Made by a program: the position numbers and the translations under genes. Source: Streptomyces alanosinicus (GTDB lineage Bacteria > Actinomycetota > Actinomycetes > Streptomycetales > Streptomycetaceae). Taken from it: 64,000 nt of DNA. Shown piece by piece: positions 16,851 to 25,273 of the stretch. The stretch covers positions 186,001-250,000 of the forward strand of contig NZ_BMVG01000008.1 in assembly GCF_014650595.1 (NCBI RefSeq), given 5' to 3'. The notes under the pieces are model-generated. The model was given only the letters and a program-made list of their open reading frames with translations, made no database searches and was not told the DNA's origin. The stretch's first letter is position 1. Every line of letters starts with the position of its first letter.

Positions 16851-18017
16851 ATGGGTCTGCAGAATGTGGGCGCCGCGTTGCGGGTGCGCCTTCCCGAGCT
16901 GGGTGAGCGGATGGCCGAACGCATCCGCGCGGAGGTCGAGTCGTACGCGGACGAGTCGCTCATCCCCTTCTCCTCGCTCAGGGAGTCCTGCGAGGACAAC
17001 GCCGATCTGCTGCTGGGGCGCTTCGCCCACGGCGCCGAACCCGACGTGGGAGCCGCCCTGCAGACCGGGCGGATCCGTGCCGAGCAGAGCGTTCCGCTCG
17101 CGGACACCCTGCACGCCTATCGGGTCGGCTTCGAGCTGTTCTGGTCGGAGATGGTCGAGGAGGCGCACCGGCATCCGGAGGTGACGGACGCCGAGCTGGT
17201 GGCCGGTTCCTCGGAGATCTGGGCTCTGTTCGGCCGGTACGCGGAGGCCGTGGCGGCCGCCTATCGCGAGGCCAGCGCGGAGCTGGCGCTGCAGCGCGAG
17301 GCCCGCCGCTCGGCCCTGGCGGAGGCGCTGTTCACGGGCGCCCTCGCGGATCGTACGACGCCGTGGGAGGCGGCCCGCCAGCTCGGTCTGCCGGAGCGCG
17401 GCCCGTACGCGGTCGTGGCCGCGGCGGTCCCGGATCCCGGCCAGGAGCCGCTGCCCGGCATCGAGACCGCGCTGCGCCGCTTCGGGGTGCCGTCGGTGTG
17501 GCGGCTGCTGCCGGACCAGCAGATCGGGCTGGTCTCGCTCCAGCATCGGGACGCGGAGAAGATGGGCCTGCGGGCGCTGCGCCGACGGCGCGCCCGGGTG
17601 GGCGTCAGCCCCCGGTTCGACACCCTGCGCGAGACCCCGCAGGCGCTGCGGTTCGCCCGGCTGGCCCTGGCCGGGCTGCCCGGCGCGGGCCCGGGCGTCT
17701 CCCGGTTCGACGACAGTCCGCTGGCGATGCTGGTCGCGGCGGCCCCGGCGGAGTCGAGCCGGCTGGTCGAGGTGACCCTGGGTCCCCTGCTGGCGCTGCC
17801 CGAGGCGGAGCGCGCACGGCTGCTGCAGACCCTGGGGCACTGGTTCGGCTCGGGCGGTGTGGCCGCCGAGGCCGCGGAACGGCTCTTCGTCCATCCCAAC
17901 ACCGTGCGCTACCGGCTGCGCCGCATCGAGGAGGTGACCGGGCACGCGCTCACCGACCCGATCGCCGTCGCCGACCTGGGCGCGGCGCTGTACGCCCTGC
18001 GCCTGCTGCCTTCCTGA
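16851..18017 (+). CDS. PucR/CdaR-family transcriptional regulator
   Basis: The 388-residue regulator has a helical N-terminal sensor region of the RsbT co-antagonist/PucR type (SLRESCEDNADLLLG), a GGDEF-like central region, and a C-terminal PucR helix-turn-helix (RLFVHPNTVRYRLRRIEEVTG). PucR-type proteins usually respond to small metabolites and control neighbouring catabolic genes, so the divergent acyl-CoA ligase is the natural target. The chosen start is the first ATG after a -10-like TACGCT. Confidence 0.87.
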   Translation: MGLQNVGAALRVRLPELGERMAERIRAEVESYADESLIPFSSLRESCEDNADLLLGRFAHGAEPDVGAALQTGRIRAEQSVPLADTLHAYRVGFELFWSEMVEEAHRHPEVTDAELVAGSSEIWALFGRYAEAVAAAYREASAELALQREARRSALAEALFTGALADRTTPWEAARQLGLPERGPYAVVAAAVPDPGQEPLPGIETALRRFGVPSVWRLLPDQQIGLVSLQHRDAEKMGLRALRRRRARVGVSPRFDTLRETPQALRFARLALAGLPGAGPGVSRFDDSPLAMLVAAAPAESSRLVEVTLGPLLALPEAERARLLQTLGHWFGSGGVAAEAAERLFVHPNTVRYRLRRIEEVTGHALTDPIAVADLGAALYALRLLPS

Positions 18018-18126
18018 GGAGGCGGGCGGGCCCTGACTCCCGCTCAGATCCGGCCAGTCGGGCCATGAGATTGACACCAGGAGCCAGTCCTCTACGGTGG
18101 ATGCTCGCACAGCATGTCGCACAACA

Positions 18127-18140
18127 TTCGATATTTCGAA
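18127..18140. promoter_or_regulatory. Operator-like TTCGATATTTCGAA upstream of the arabinofuranosidase gene
   Basis: A 5-bp dyad TTCGA-N4-TCGAA sits 64 nt upstream of the GTG at 18205, between a -10-like TACGGT (about 18094) and the coding region. LacI- and other sugar-responsive repressors in Streptomyces often use TTCGAA-type dyads at glycoside hydrolase genes. Which regulator binds is not known. Confidence 0.4.
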
Positions 18141-18204
18141 CGAACGTCAGCGGGGCGGGAGACCGGGACCCTCCTCCCCCAGCCATCGACATGCGGAGGA
18201 CTTC

Positions 18205-20757
18205 GTGACCCCACCCCTTGGCAGACGGTCCTTCCTCACCGTGGCCGGCGCGGCCGCCGCGGCTCTCACGGTGACGGACGGCACCCTCGCCCAGGCAGCA
18301 CCCCGCCCCGGCGGATCACCCCACCCCAGCGGATCGCCCCGCACGCAGGCCGGCCGTGTGGCGCCGTTCCCGCTCACCGCGGTGACCCTGCTGGCCGGGC
18401 CGTTCCGGGACAACCAGCTGCGCAACACCGCCTATCTGCGCTTCGTCGACATCGACCGGCTGCTGCACACCTTCCGGCTCAACGTCGGCCTGCCCAGCAC
18501 CGCCGAGCCCTGCGGCGGCTGGGAGGCGCCGACCGTCGAACTGCGGGGGCACTCCACCGGCCATCTGCTCTCCGGTCTCGCCCTCACCTACGCGAGCACC
18601 GGCGACACCGCGCTGCGCGACAAGGGCCGCCGGCTCGTCGCCGCCCTGGCCGCGTGCCAGGCCGCCTCGCCGTCGGCGGGATACGGCAAGGGGTATCTCT
18701 CGGCCTTCCCGGAGAGCTTCTTCGACCGGCTGGAGGCCGGGACGGGCGTCTGGGCGCCGTACTACACCTTGCACAAGATCATGGCAGGACTGGTCGACCA
18801 GTACCGGCTGGCCGGGAACGAGCAGGCCCTCGACGTGGTGCTCCGGCTCGGTGCCTGGGTCGACACCCGTACCGGGAAGCTGAGTTACCCGCAGATGCAG
18901 AGGGTGCTGGAGACCGAGTTCGGCGGCATGAACGACGTACTCGCCGATCTGCACGCCCTCACCGGCGACACCGGCTGGCTGCGGGTGGCCGAACGCTTCA
19001 CCCACGCCCGGGTCTTCGATCCGCTGGCCGCCGGGGAGGACCGGCTCGCGGGGCTGCACGCCAACACCCAGATCCCGAAGATGGTCGGCGCGCTGCGCCT
19101 GTGGCAGGAGGGCCTGCCCGAGCGCTACCGCACGATCGCCGCGAACTTCTGGCGGATCGTCACCGACCACCACTCGTACGTCATCGGCGGCAACAGCAAC
19201 GGCGAGGCCTTCCACGAACCGGACGTGGTCGCCGGCCAGTTGTCCAACGGCACCTGCGAGAACTGCAACAGCTACAACATGCTCAAGCTGACCCGGCTGC
19301 TGCACTTCGAGGATCCCGACCGCACGGACCTGCTCGACCACTACGAACGCACCCTGTTCAACCAGATGCTGGGCGAGCAGGACCCGGACTCCGCGCACGG
19401 CTTCAACATCTACTACACGGGCCTCGGCCCCGGCTCCTTCAAGCAGCAGCCGTCCTTCATGGGCACCGACCCGAACGCCTACTCCACGGACTACGCCAAC
19501 TTCTCCTGCGACCACGGCACCGGCATGGAGACACAGGCGAAGTTCGCGGACACGATCTACACGCACGACGAACGGCGGCTGCTGGTCAATCTGTTCGTCC
19601 CGTCCGAGGTGCGCTGGCAGGAGCAGGGGATCACCTGGCGGCAGTCCACCCGGCTGCCCGACTCCGCCTCGACCCTCCTCACCGTGACGGCCGGGTCCGC
19701 GAGCCATGAGCTGCGGATCCGGGTCCCGGGCTGGGCCTCGGGCGCGCGTGTCGCGCTGAACGGCCGTACGCTGCCTGACCGTCCGGCGGCGGGCGGCTGG
19801 CTGAGCCTCTCGCGGGCCTGGCGGACCGGTGACCGGGTCGAGGTCAGCCTGCCGATGCGTACGAGGGTGGAGGCGGCGCCCGACGACCCGGACGTACAGG
19901 CCGTCCTGCACGGTCCGGTGGTGCTGGCCGGGGCGTACGGCACCACGGCGAGCCGCTGGATGCCACGCCTTGACACCTCCTCCGTCCGGCAGACGTCGGC
20001 CGATCCGCTGCGGCTCACCGCGACCGCCGACGGCGAGACGGTCCCGCTGCTGCCCATCGCCCGCGTCCACCACCAGTACTACAACGTGTACTGGCTGACC
20101 GGCCGGCCCCCGTCCCCTCCCCCGGAGTTCGCCGCCTGGTACCGCTTCGACGAGACCTCCGGCAGCACGGCGGCCGACGCCACCGGCAACGGCAGGGCGG
20201 CGACGCTCGCGGGCGGGGCCGCCCGGGCCCAGGGCCACATCGGCGGGGCCGTGGCCCTGGACGGCACGGACGGTCATGTCGCGCTCGCCGAGGACCTGCT
20301 CGCCGGGGCGTCCGCCTACTCGGTGGCGACCTGGGTCGACCTGGCCGGACAGCCGGCCACCTGGAGCCGGATCTTCGACTTCGGCACCGGGGTGAGCGCC
20401 AATATGTTCCTGACCCCGCGGAGCGACTCGGGCACCCTGCGCTACGCGATCACCACGGGCGGCGGAGGCGAGGAACAGCGCATCGACGCCGATCCGCTGC
20501 CGACCGGCCGCTGGGCGCATGTGGCGGTCACCTACGGCTCCGGCACCGCCGTACTGTATGTCGACGGCCGCGAGGCGGGCCGGAACACGGCGGTCACCGT
20601 CGAACCCCGATACTTCGGCAACCACATCCGCGCCGCGTACATCGGCAGGTCCCAGTACCCGGACCCGTATCTGAAGGCGGCGGTCGACGACTTCCGCGTC
20701 TACGGCAGGACGCTCACCGCGGCCGAGGTCGCGGCGCTGGCCCGGACCGCCAGATGA
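18205..20757 (+). CDS. Tat-exported beta-L-arabinofuranosidase-like glycoside hydrolase (GH127-type) with C-terminal LamG domain
   Basis: The 850-residue protein has a Tat signal (GRRSFLTVAGAAAAAL, residues 6-21), a GH127/DUF1680-type (alpha/alpha)6 barrel at about residues 50-480 and a beta domain to about 630. A concanavalin-like LamG domain (AAWYRFDETSG ... DDFRVYGRTLTAAE) follows at about 640-845 and probably binds carbohydrate. Barrel signatures include LRGHSTGHLLSGLAL, GTCENCNSYNMLKL and DHGTGMETQAKF. In characterised GH127 enzymes a zinc site uses a Cys pair in the last motif; here only one Cys (SCDHGTG) is visible, so subfamily or mechanism may differ. The start is GTG with GGAGGA upstream. 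It degrades arabinose-containing plant polymers outside the cell. Confidence 0.85.
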   Translation: MTPPLGRRSFLTVAGAAAAALTVTDGTLAQAAPRPGGSPHPSGSPRTQAGRVAPFPLTAVTLLAGPFRDNQLRNTAYLRFVDIDRLLHTFRLNVGLPSTAEPCGGWEAPTVELRGHSTGHLLSGLALTYASTGDTALRDKGRRLVAALAACQAASPSAGYGKGYLSAFPESFFDRLEAGTGVWAPYYTLHKIMAGLVDQYRLAGNEQALDVVLRLGAWVDTRTGKLSYPQMQRVLETEFGGMNDVLADLHALTGDTGWLRVAERFTHARVFDPLAAGEDRLAGLHANTQIPKMVGALRLWQEGLPERYRTIAANFWRIVTDHHSYVIGGNSNGEAFHEPDVVAGQLSNGTCENCNSYNMLKLTRLLHFEDPDRTDLLDHYERTLFNQMLGEQDPDSAHGFNIYYTGLGPGSFKQQPSFMGTDPNAYSTDYANFSCDHGTGMETQAKFADTIYTHDERRLLVNLFVPSEVRWQEQGITWRQSTRLPDSASTLLTVTAGSASHELRIRVPGWASGARVALNGRTLPDRPAAGGWLSLSRAWRTGDRVEVSLPMRTRVEAAPDDPDVQAVLHGPVVLAGAYGTTASRWMPRLDTSSVRQTSADPLRLTATADGETVPLLPIARVHHQYYNVYWLTGRPPSPPPEFAAWYRFDETSGSTAADATGNGRAATLAGGAARAQGHIGGAVALDGTDGHVALAEDLLAGASAYSVATWVDLAGQPATWSRIFDFGTGVSANMFLTPRSDSGTLRYAITTGGGGEEQRIDADPLPTGRWAHVAVTYGSGTAVLYVDGREAGRNTAVTVEPRYFGNHIRAAYIGRSQYPDPYLKAAVDDFRVYGRTLTAAEVAALARTAR

Positions 20758-21571
20758 TCACCTCGGTGCTGGGGGCCCGTTCGGAGAACAGGCCCCCGGC
20801 CGAGGCCCGCACCAGCAGACGGCGCAGATCCGTCTCGAACGCCTCCCGGTGCGGGCCGAACAGATGCGGGGCCGCATACGACAGCGAGAACGTCCAGGCC
20901 ACCACGTCGTCCACGGCGCGCCGCAGTTCCTGTCCGCCGGGGACGACATGGCGCTCGGGGCCGAGGAAACCGGCGCCGGCCAGCACCGCCGCCTCACCGC
21001 CGGGCGTGCCGTGCGGCAGCAGCCCGCGGCCGGCCCGCCGGACCGGGCCCAGGTAACGCCTGACCAGCTCCTCGATGTCCCCGTAGGGCACCGCCGGACA
21101 CGGCAGACCCCGGGCCGTACGGGACTCGGTCTTCAGGTCCGACAGATGGACCAGCGCCCCGCCGGGCCGCAGCATGCCGCGCACGGTCCGCGCCACCCGC
21201 TCGCGGTCCGTCCAGTGGAAGGACTGGGCGAACACGGCGACGTCGAACAGCCCCAGGCCCGCCGGGAGTTCCTCGGCACGCATCCGCACCCAGCGGGTCC
21301 TGGCGGCCACCCCCGCGGCGACGGCCCCCTTCGTGGCCTCGGCGATCAGTCCGGTGTCCGGGTCGAGCCCGACGGCCTCACGGAACAGCGGTGCGAGCGG
21401 GATCGTGACGGTCCCGGGCCCACAGCCCACATCGAGCAGCCGTCCGTGCCCGTCGGCGGCCAGCGCCTCGGCCAGCAACGGCACCAGCCCCGGGGCATAC
21501 GGCAGCCGGCCCCGGGCGTAGTGGGGGGCCGTCCCCTCGAAGAGGGTCTCGTCCCACTGCCAGTCGCTCAT
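20714..21571 (-). CDS. SAM-dependent methyltransferase
   Basis: The 285-residue class I methyltransferase has motif I LLDVGCGPGTVTIPLAP (about residues 45-61), the acidic VGLDPDTG and the FAQSFHWTDRE segment typical of UbiE/trans-aconitate-type small-molecule methyltransferases. The ATG at 21571 is preceded by GGGGATCGACG. Its promoter faces that of the epimerase at 21656 across an 84-bp gap with a TTTGAAC/GTTCAAA palindrome. Its 3' end overlaps the arabinofuranosidase gene by 44 nt. Substrate unknown. Confidence 0.83.
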   Translation of the reverse strand: MSDWQWDETLFEGTAPHYARGRLPYAPGLVPLLAEALAADGHGRLLDVGCGPGTVTIPLAPLFREAVGLDPDTGLIAEATKGAVAAGVAARTRWVRMRAEELPAGLGLFDVAVFAQSFHWTDRERVARTVRGMLRPGGALVHLSDLKTESRTARGLPCPAVPYGDIEELVRRYLGPVRRAGRGLLPHGTPGGEAAVLAGAGFLGPERHVVPGGQELRRAVDDVVAWTFSLSYAAPHLFGPHREAFETDLRRLLVRASAGGLFSERAPSTEVIIWRSGPAPRPRPR

Positions 21572-21601
21572 CGTCGATCCCCGTCCTTCCCCCGGGCCGC
21601 T

Positions 21602-21617
21602 TTTGAACACGTTCAAA
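21602..21617. promoter_or_regulatory. Operator-like palindrome TTTGAAC-AC-GTTCAAA over a promoter
   Basis: 7-bp arms with a 2-nt spacer. The left arm contains TTGAAC (21603-21608), which lies exactly 17 nt from a -10-like TACGCT (21626-21631), so a bound repressor would cover the -35 of the epimerase promoter. The site is symmetric with respect to the divergent methyltransferase. Confidence 0.6.
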
Positions 21618-21655
21618 TCTACGGCTACGCTGTGCGCACCGAACGAGGGGGCTCG

Positions 21656-22642
21656 ATGAAAATAGTTCTGCCCGGTGGAACCGGCCAGGTCGGCACGATT
21701 CTCGATCGTGCGCTGACGGCGGCCGGCCATGAGGTCACCGTCCTGACCCGGCATCCGGTGGGAGCGCGGCAGGTCGGCTGGGACGGGGTCACGCCCGGCC
21801 GGTGGACCGAGGTGGTCGACGGCAGCGATGTCGTGATCAACCTGGCCGGACGCAGTGTCTCCTGCCGCTACACCGCCGAGAACCTGCGCGCCATGATGGA
21901 TTCGCGGGTGGACTCGGCCCGGGTGGTCGGGGAGGCGATCGCCGCCGCCGCACGGCCACCGCGGGTGTGGCTGCAGATGAGTACGGCGACGGTCTACGCC
22001 CACCGCTTCGACGCGCCGAACGACGAGGCGACGGGGGTGATCGGCGGCTCGGAGGCCGGAGTGCCGGACTACTGGGCCTTCAGCGTCGACATCGCGAAGA
22101 ACTGGGAGCGGGCGCAGGCCGAGGCCTCGACGCCGGCGACCCGGAAGGTGGCGCTGCGCTCGGCGATGGTGATGAGCCCGGACCGGGGCGGGGTCTTCGA
22201 CCATCTGCTGACGCTGGCCCGGCTGGGGCTCGGCGGGCCGGTGGCAGGCGGTGCGCAGTACGTGTCCTGGATTCATGACGAGGACTTCGTGCGCGCGGTG
22301 GAGTTCCTGATCGACCGGGACGACATCACCGGGCCGGTGAACCTCGCCGCCCCCTGCCCGCTCCCGCACCGGGACTTCATGCGGGCGCTGCGCACGGCCT
22401 GGGGCGTCCCCGTGGGGCTGCCGGCCACACGCTGGATGGCCGAGCTGGGCGCGTTCGCGGTGCGCACGGACACGGAGCTGCTGCTCAAGAGCCGCCGGGT
22501 GATCCCGGGCCGGCTGCGGGAGGCCGGGTTCGGCTTCACGTACCGGTCATGGGAGCCGGCCGCCCTGGACCTCGCGCAGCGGGTGAGGTTGTCCCGTCGG
22601 GCCCCTCGCGGCCGGGTGGCCGCGAAGCCGTCTCACTCCTGA
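21656..22642 (+). CDS. TIGR01777-family NAD(P)-binding epimerase-like protein (paralogue 1)
   Basis: The 328-residue protein opens with the Rossmann motif (KIVLPGGTGQVGTIL), followed by the family features DVVINLAGRSV, MDSRVDSARVVGEAI and a C-terminal DUF1731 domain (ELGAFAVRTDTELLLKSRRVIPGRLREAGF). TIGR01777 proteins are atypical SDRs of uncertain reaction, the E. coli member being YfcH. A related gene occurs 1.5 kb downstream (24203). The start is the ATG 18-24 nt after the predicted transcription start. Transcription is probably controlled at the TTTGAAC/GTTCAAA dyad. The last 10 nt overlap the isocyanide-synthase remnant. Confidence 0.85.
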   Translation: MKIVLPGGTGQVGTILDRALTAAGHEVTVLTRHPVGARQVGWDGVTPGRWTEVVDGSDVVINLAGRSVSCRYTAENLRAMMDSRVDSARVVGEAIAAAARPPRVWLQMSTATVYAHRFDAPNDEATGVIGGSEAGVPDYWAFSVDIAKNWERAQAEASTPATRKVALRSAMVMSPDRGGVFDHLLTLARLGLGGPVAGGAQYVSWIHDEDFVRAVEFLIDRDDITGPVNLAAPCPLPHRDFMRALRTAWGVPVGLPATRWMAELGAFAVRTDTELLLKSRRVIPGRLREAGFGFTYRSWEPAALDLAQRVRLSRRAPRGRVAAKPSHS

Positions 22643-23514
22643 CGGAAGTGGCTCGCCCGGCCGTCGACCGTCACCAGCCGGCCCAGCCGTGCGGCCCTGG
22701 TGCGGGGCATCAGCGTCCAGGTGCCGTCCGCCCGGTGCAGGGCGGCCGAGTGCCAGGGGGTGGTCCAGGCGTCCGGCGCGTCCAGGAGGCGGATGCCGAA
22801 CTTCTCGGCGCCGGCCGGCTGGGGATGGATGGACAGCCGTACGGCGGCCGGATGGTGTGCGGCGATCAGGGTCCCCCAGGCGCGGCTGCGCTGGAGGACG
22901 CCGTACGCCCGCTGCCGGCACGCGCGTTGGAGGGCCGAGCGGGTGCCCGGGAAGTCGGGGGTGTCCTCGACGAGGAAGCGGGTGATGCCCCGGTACAGGG
23001 CGCGCACCTGGTCGTCGGCGTGCACCTCGGCTCGCAGCGCCTCGACGGCGGGCGCGTGGTGCTGGTGGACATGGGCGCGTTTGCGGTCGTGGGGCAGATC
23101 GCCGAGCACGTCGCGCAGGTCGAAGACGGACAGCCGGGTGAGACCCAGGCCGGCGATGAGGCCGCGCAGTTCGTCGGCGTACGCGTCGATGCGGTGGTCG
23201 GGGACGTGGATGACATCGCCGAAGACATGTCCGTCGGAGCAGATGACGATGCGGGCGCCGGGCGGGTGGATCCGCTCGATGTCCGTGCAGAGCCGGTGCA
23301 GGAAGCGGAGGGAGCGGCGATACGGCGCAGGTGGTGCGGGAACGCCGCGGCGGGCGCGGGGCCCGGGTCGGTGGTGCGATGGTGGGGCAGGAGCAGGCTC
23401 AGGATCGCGGCGCTGACGCTCGTGATGCGCTGGTCCGGCGGGTCGTCAGGGGAACGGGCATACGGGTCTCCGAAGAGCGTGAGGACGGGGCGGCAGGGGT
23501 GGCTCCCGGGTCAC
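22633..23514 (-). pseudogene. Decayed isocyanide (isonitrile) synthase, DIT1/PvcA family
   Basis: The C-terminal two thirds is a clear DIT1/PvcA-type isocyanide synthase: PPGARIVICSDGHVFGDVI, VFDLRDVLGDLPHDRKRA, RAWGTLIAAHHPAAVRLSIH and a GIRLLDAPDAW-TPWH block. It is read in one frame from about 23325 down to the stop at 22633, without a start codon until GTG 23109. The N-terminal block (FGDPYARSPDD ... ILSLLLPHHRT ... FPHHLRRI) lies in another frame, that of the upstream P450 gene, from about 23486 to 23320. At the junction the family's conserved FPxKSPN..KVLG..PD region (about 35-40 residues) is missing. A GTG overlapping the P450 stop (23514) leads to a third frame that stops after 23 codons. 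Frameshift plus deletion make this a non-functional remnant, unless the sequence contains errors. Confidence 0.78.
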
Positions 23515-24113
23515 AGACGGCGGTCGTAGCCGGCCGGCAGATGGCCGGTGCCGCGGCCGAGGACCGCCGGGATCCACTCGATCTCCGCGTCCTCGACGGC
23601 CAGGTGGAGGCCCGGCAGCCGGGCCAGGAGCGTGCCGAGGGCGATCTGGAGTTGGGCGCGGGCGAGCGCGGCGCCGGGGCAGAAGTGGATGCCGTGGCCG
23701 AAGGCGAGATGCGGGTTGGGGGTGCGGCCGAGGTCGAGGGTGTCGGGGTCGAGGAAGCGGCGCGGGTCGCGGTTGGCGGCGCACAGGGAGACGATCACGG
23801 AGTCGCCGGCCGGGACCCGGGTGCCGTGCAGATCGCTGTCCGCGTCGAAGAAGCGCCAGGTGGTCAGCTCGAAGGCGCTGTCGAAGCGGAGGAGTTCCTC
23901 GACCGCACGGGGCAGCAGGGCGGGGTCCGCACGGAGCCGGGCGAGCTGGGCCGGGTTGCGGAACAGGGCGATCAGGGCGGTGGTGATCTGGTCGGTGACC
24001 GGCTCCTGGCCCGCGACCAGCAGCTGGAAGATCATCGAGTCCAGCTCCTGTGGGGACAGTTCACCCCGGTCACGGGCCGCGACGAGGCGGCCGAGGAGCT
24101 CGTCGACGGACAC
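23511..24113 (-). pseudogene. Cytochrome P450, N-terminal half missing
   Basis: The 200-residue frame contains the back half of a bacterial P450: I-helix (LLVAGQEPVTDQI, 31-43), ExxR (E73-LL-R76), the PERF-like stretch (CAANRDPRRFLDPD) and heme-ligand loop FGHGIHFCPG with Cys145. Bacterial P450s have about 400 residues. The missing first half includes helices A-H and the substrate pocket. An in-frame TAA about 10 nt upstream of the GTG excludes an extended start, and the next gene's promoter begins there. Position directly before the isocyanide-synthase remnant recalls the DIT1-DIT2/P450 pairs of isocyanide pathways. Functional oxidation is unlikely. Confidence 0.8.
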
Positions 24114-24123
24114 GGATCTTTAC

Positions 24124-24171
24124 TTGAACTTACAAGCACTCGCTGTATCGTGCCTATGCTTCAAACTTGAA
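24124..24171 (+). promoter_or_regulatory. Promoter and TTCAA-AC-TTGAA dyad of epimerase paralogue 2
   Basis: TTGAAC (24124-24129) and TATCGT (24146-24151) are separated by 16 nt. A dyad TTCAA-AC-TTGAA (24160-24171) follows at the expected transcription start. The arms and AC spacer resemble the dyad in front of paralogue 1, with the arm sequences swapped in order. Confidence 0.45.
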
Positions 24172-24202
24172 CCATCAGCACGACGTTCCTCGGGAGGACG
24201 CC

Positions 24203-25117
24203 ATGCGCGTCGCGATCACCGGGTCCACCGGACTCATCGGCTCCGCTCTCACCCGCTCACTGCTGGCCGACGGCCACCAGGTCGTCCGGCTCGTCCGCGA
24301 CCGGTCCGCCGCCGCCCCACGGGACGGCAGCGCGGCCGCGCACTGGGACCCGGTCGCGGGCCGGGTCGAGCCCGGCGCCCTGGACGGCGCCGACGCCGTC
24401 GTGCACCTGGCCGGCGCGGGGGTCGGCGACAAGCGGTGGACCGCCGCCTACAAGCGGGAGATCCACGACAGCCGGGTACGCGGCACCGACACCGTCGCGC
24501 GCGCCTGCGCCGCTGCCGCCCGTCCGCCGCGCGTCCTGGTGTCCGCGTCCGCCACCGGCTTCTACGGCGACACCGGTGAACGGACCGTCGACGAGGGCGA
24601 GTCCGCCGGGAGCGACTTCCTGGCCCGCGTCTGCGTCGACTGGGAGGCTGCGACCGACCCGGCCCGGCAGGCCGGCATCCGCGTGGTCCACCCGCGCACC
24701 GGTCTGGTCGTCTCCGCCCGGGGCGGCGCCTTCGGACGTCTCCTCCCGCTGTTCCGCCTCGGACTGGGCGGCCGACTCGGCTCCGGTGACCAGTACTGGC
24801 CCTTCATCTCGCTGCCGGACCACATCGCGGCGCTCCGCTTCGCCCTCGGTACCGGGGAACTCTCCGGGCCCCTCAATTTCACGGCCCCCGAGCCGCTCAC
24901 CAACCGCGAGGTGACCCGGGCGCTGAGCCACGCCCTGCGCCGACCGGCGTTCGCCGCCGTCCCCGCCTTCGCCCTGCGCACGGCGCTCGGCGAGTTCGCC
25001 GCGAGCATCACGTGCAGCGCACGTGTCGTACCGGCCGCGCTGCACAAGGCGGGGTTCGCCTTCTCCCACCCCACCATCGACGGAGCCCTCGACTCGGCGC
25101 TGCGACCGGCCGGTTGA
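24203..25117 (+). CDS. TIGR01777-family NAD(P)-binding epimerase-like protein (paralogue 2)
   Basis: The 304-residue atypical SDR has the N-terminal motif RVAITGSTGLIGSAL, GADAVVHLAGAGVGDKRW, SASATGFYGDTGER and the DUF1731 C-terminus (ALGEFAASITCSARVVPAALHKAGF). It is closer to the canonical YfcH-like group than paralogue 1 (DKRWTAAYKREIHDSR). GGGAGG 6-7 nt before the ATG at 24203 fixes the start over an upstream in-frame ATG at 24167. It lies immediately behind the truncated P450, suggesting the locus junction formed when P450 DNA was lost. Substrate unknown. Confidence 0.87.
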   Translation: MRVAITGSTGLIGSALTRSLLADGHQVVRLVRDRSAAAPRDGSAAAHWDPVAGRVEPGALDGADAVVHLAGAGVGDKRWTAAYKREIHDSRVRGTDTVARACAAAARPPRVLVSASATGFYGDTGERTVDEGESAGSDFLARVCVDWEAATDPARQAGIRVVHPRTGLVVSARGGAFGRLLPLFRLGLGGRLGSGDQYWPFISLPDHIAALRFALGTGELSGPLNFTAPEPLTNREVTRALSHALRRPAFAAVPAFALRTALGEFAASITCSARVVPAALHKAGFAFSHPTIDGALDSALRPAG

Positions 25118-25273
25118 CGAGGTGGAGGAGCGGGCCGAGTGCCTTGCCCGCCCCTGGAAGCGGACAGCATGCCCCGGGTGGTGCCGGGTGCGGGAACGGC
25201 CGCCGCGCGGGACGATGGTCGTCCGGGTGCCGGTCGACGGGGCCCGGCGGACGAAGGTGACGAGGAGGTTGCC

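Noticed and set aside
24167..24203. Upstream ATG (24167) for epimerase paralogue 2
   Set aside because: It overlaps the TTCAA-AC-TTGAA dyad and lacks a ribosome binding site, whereas ATG 24203 follows GGGAGG.
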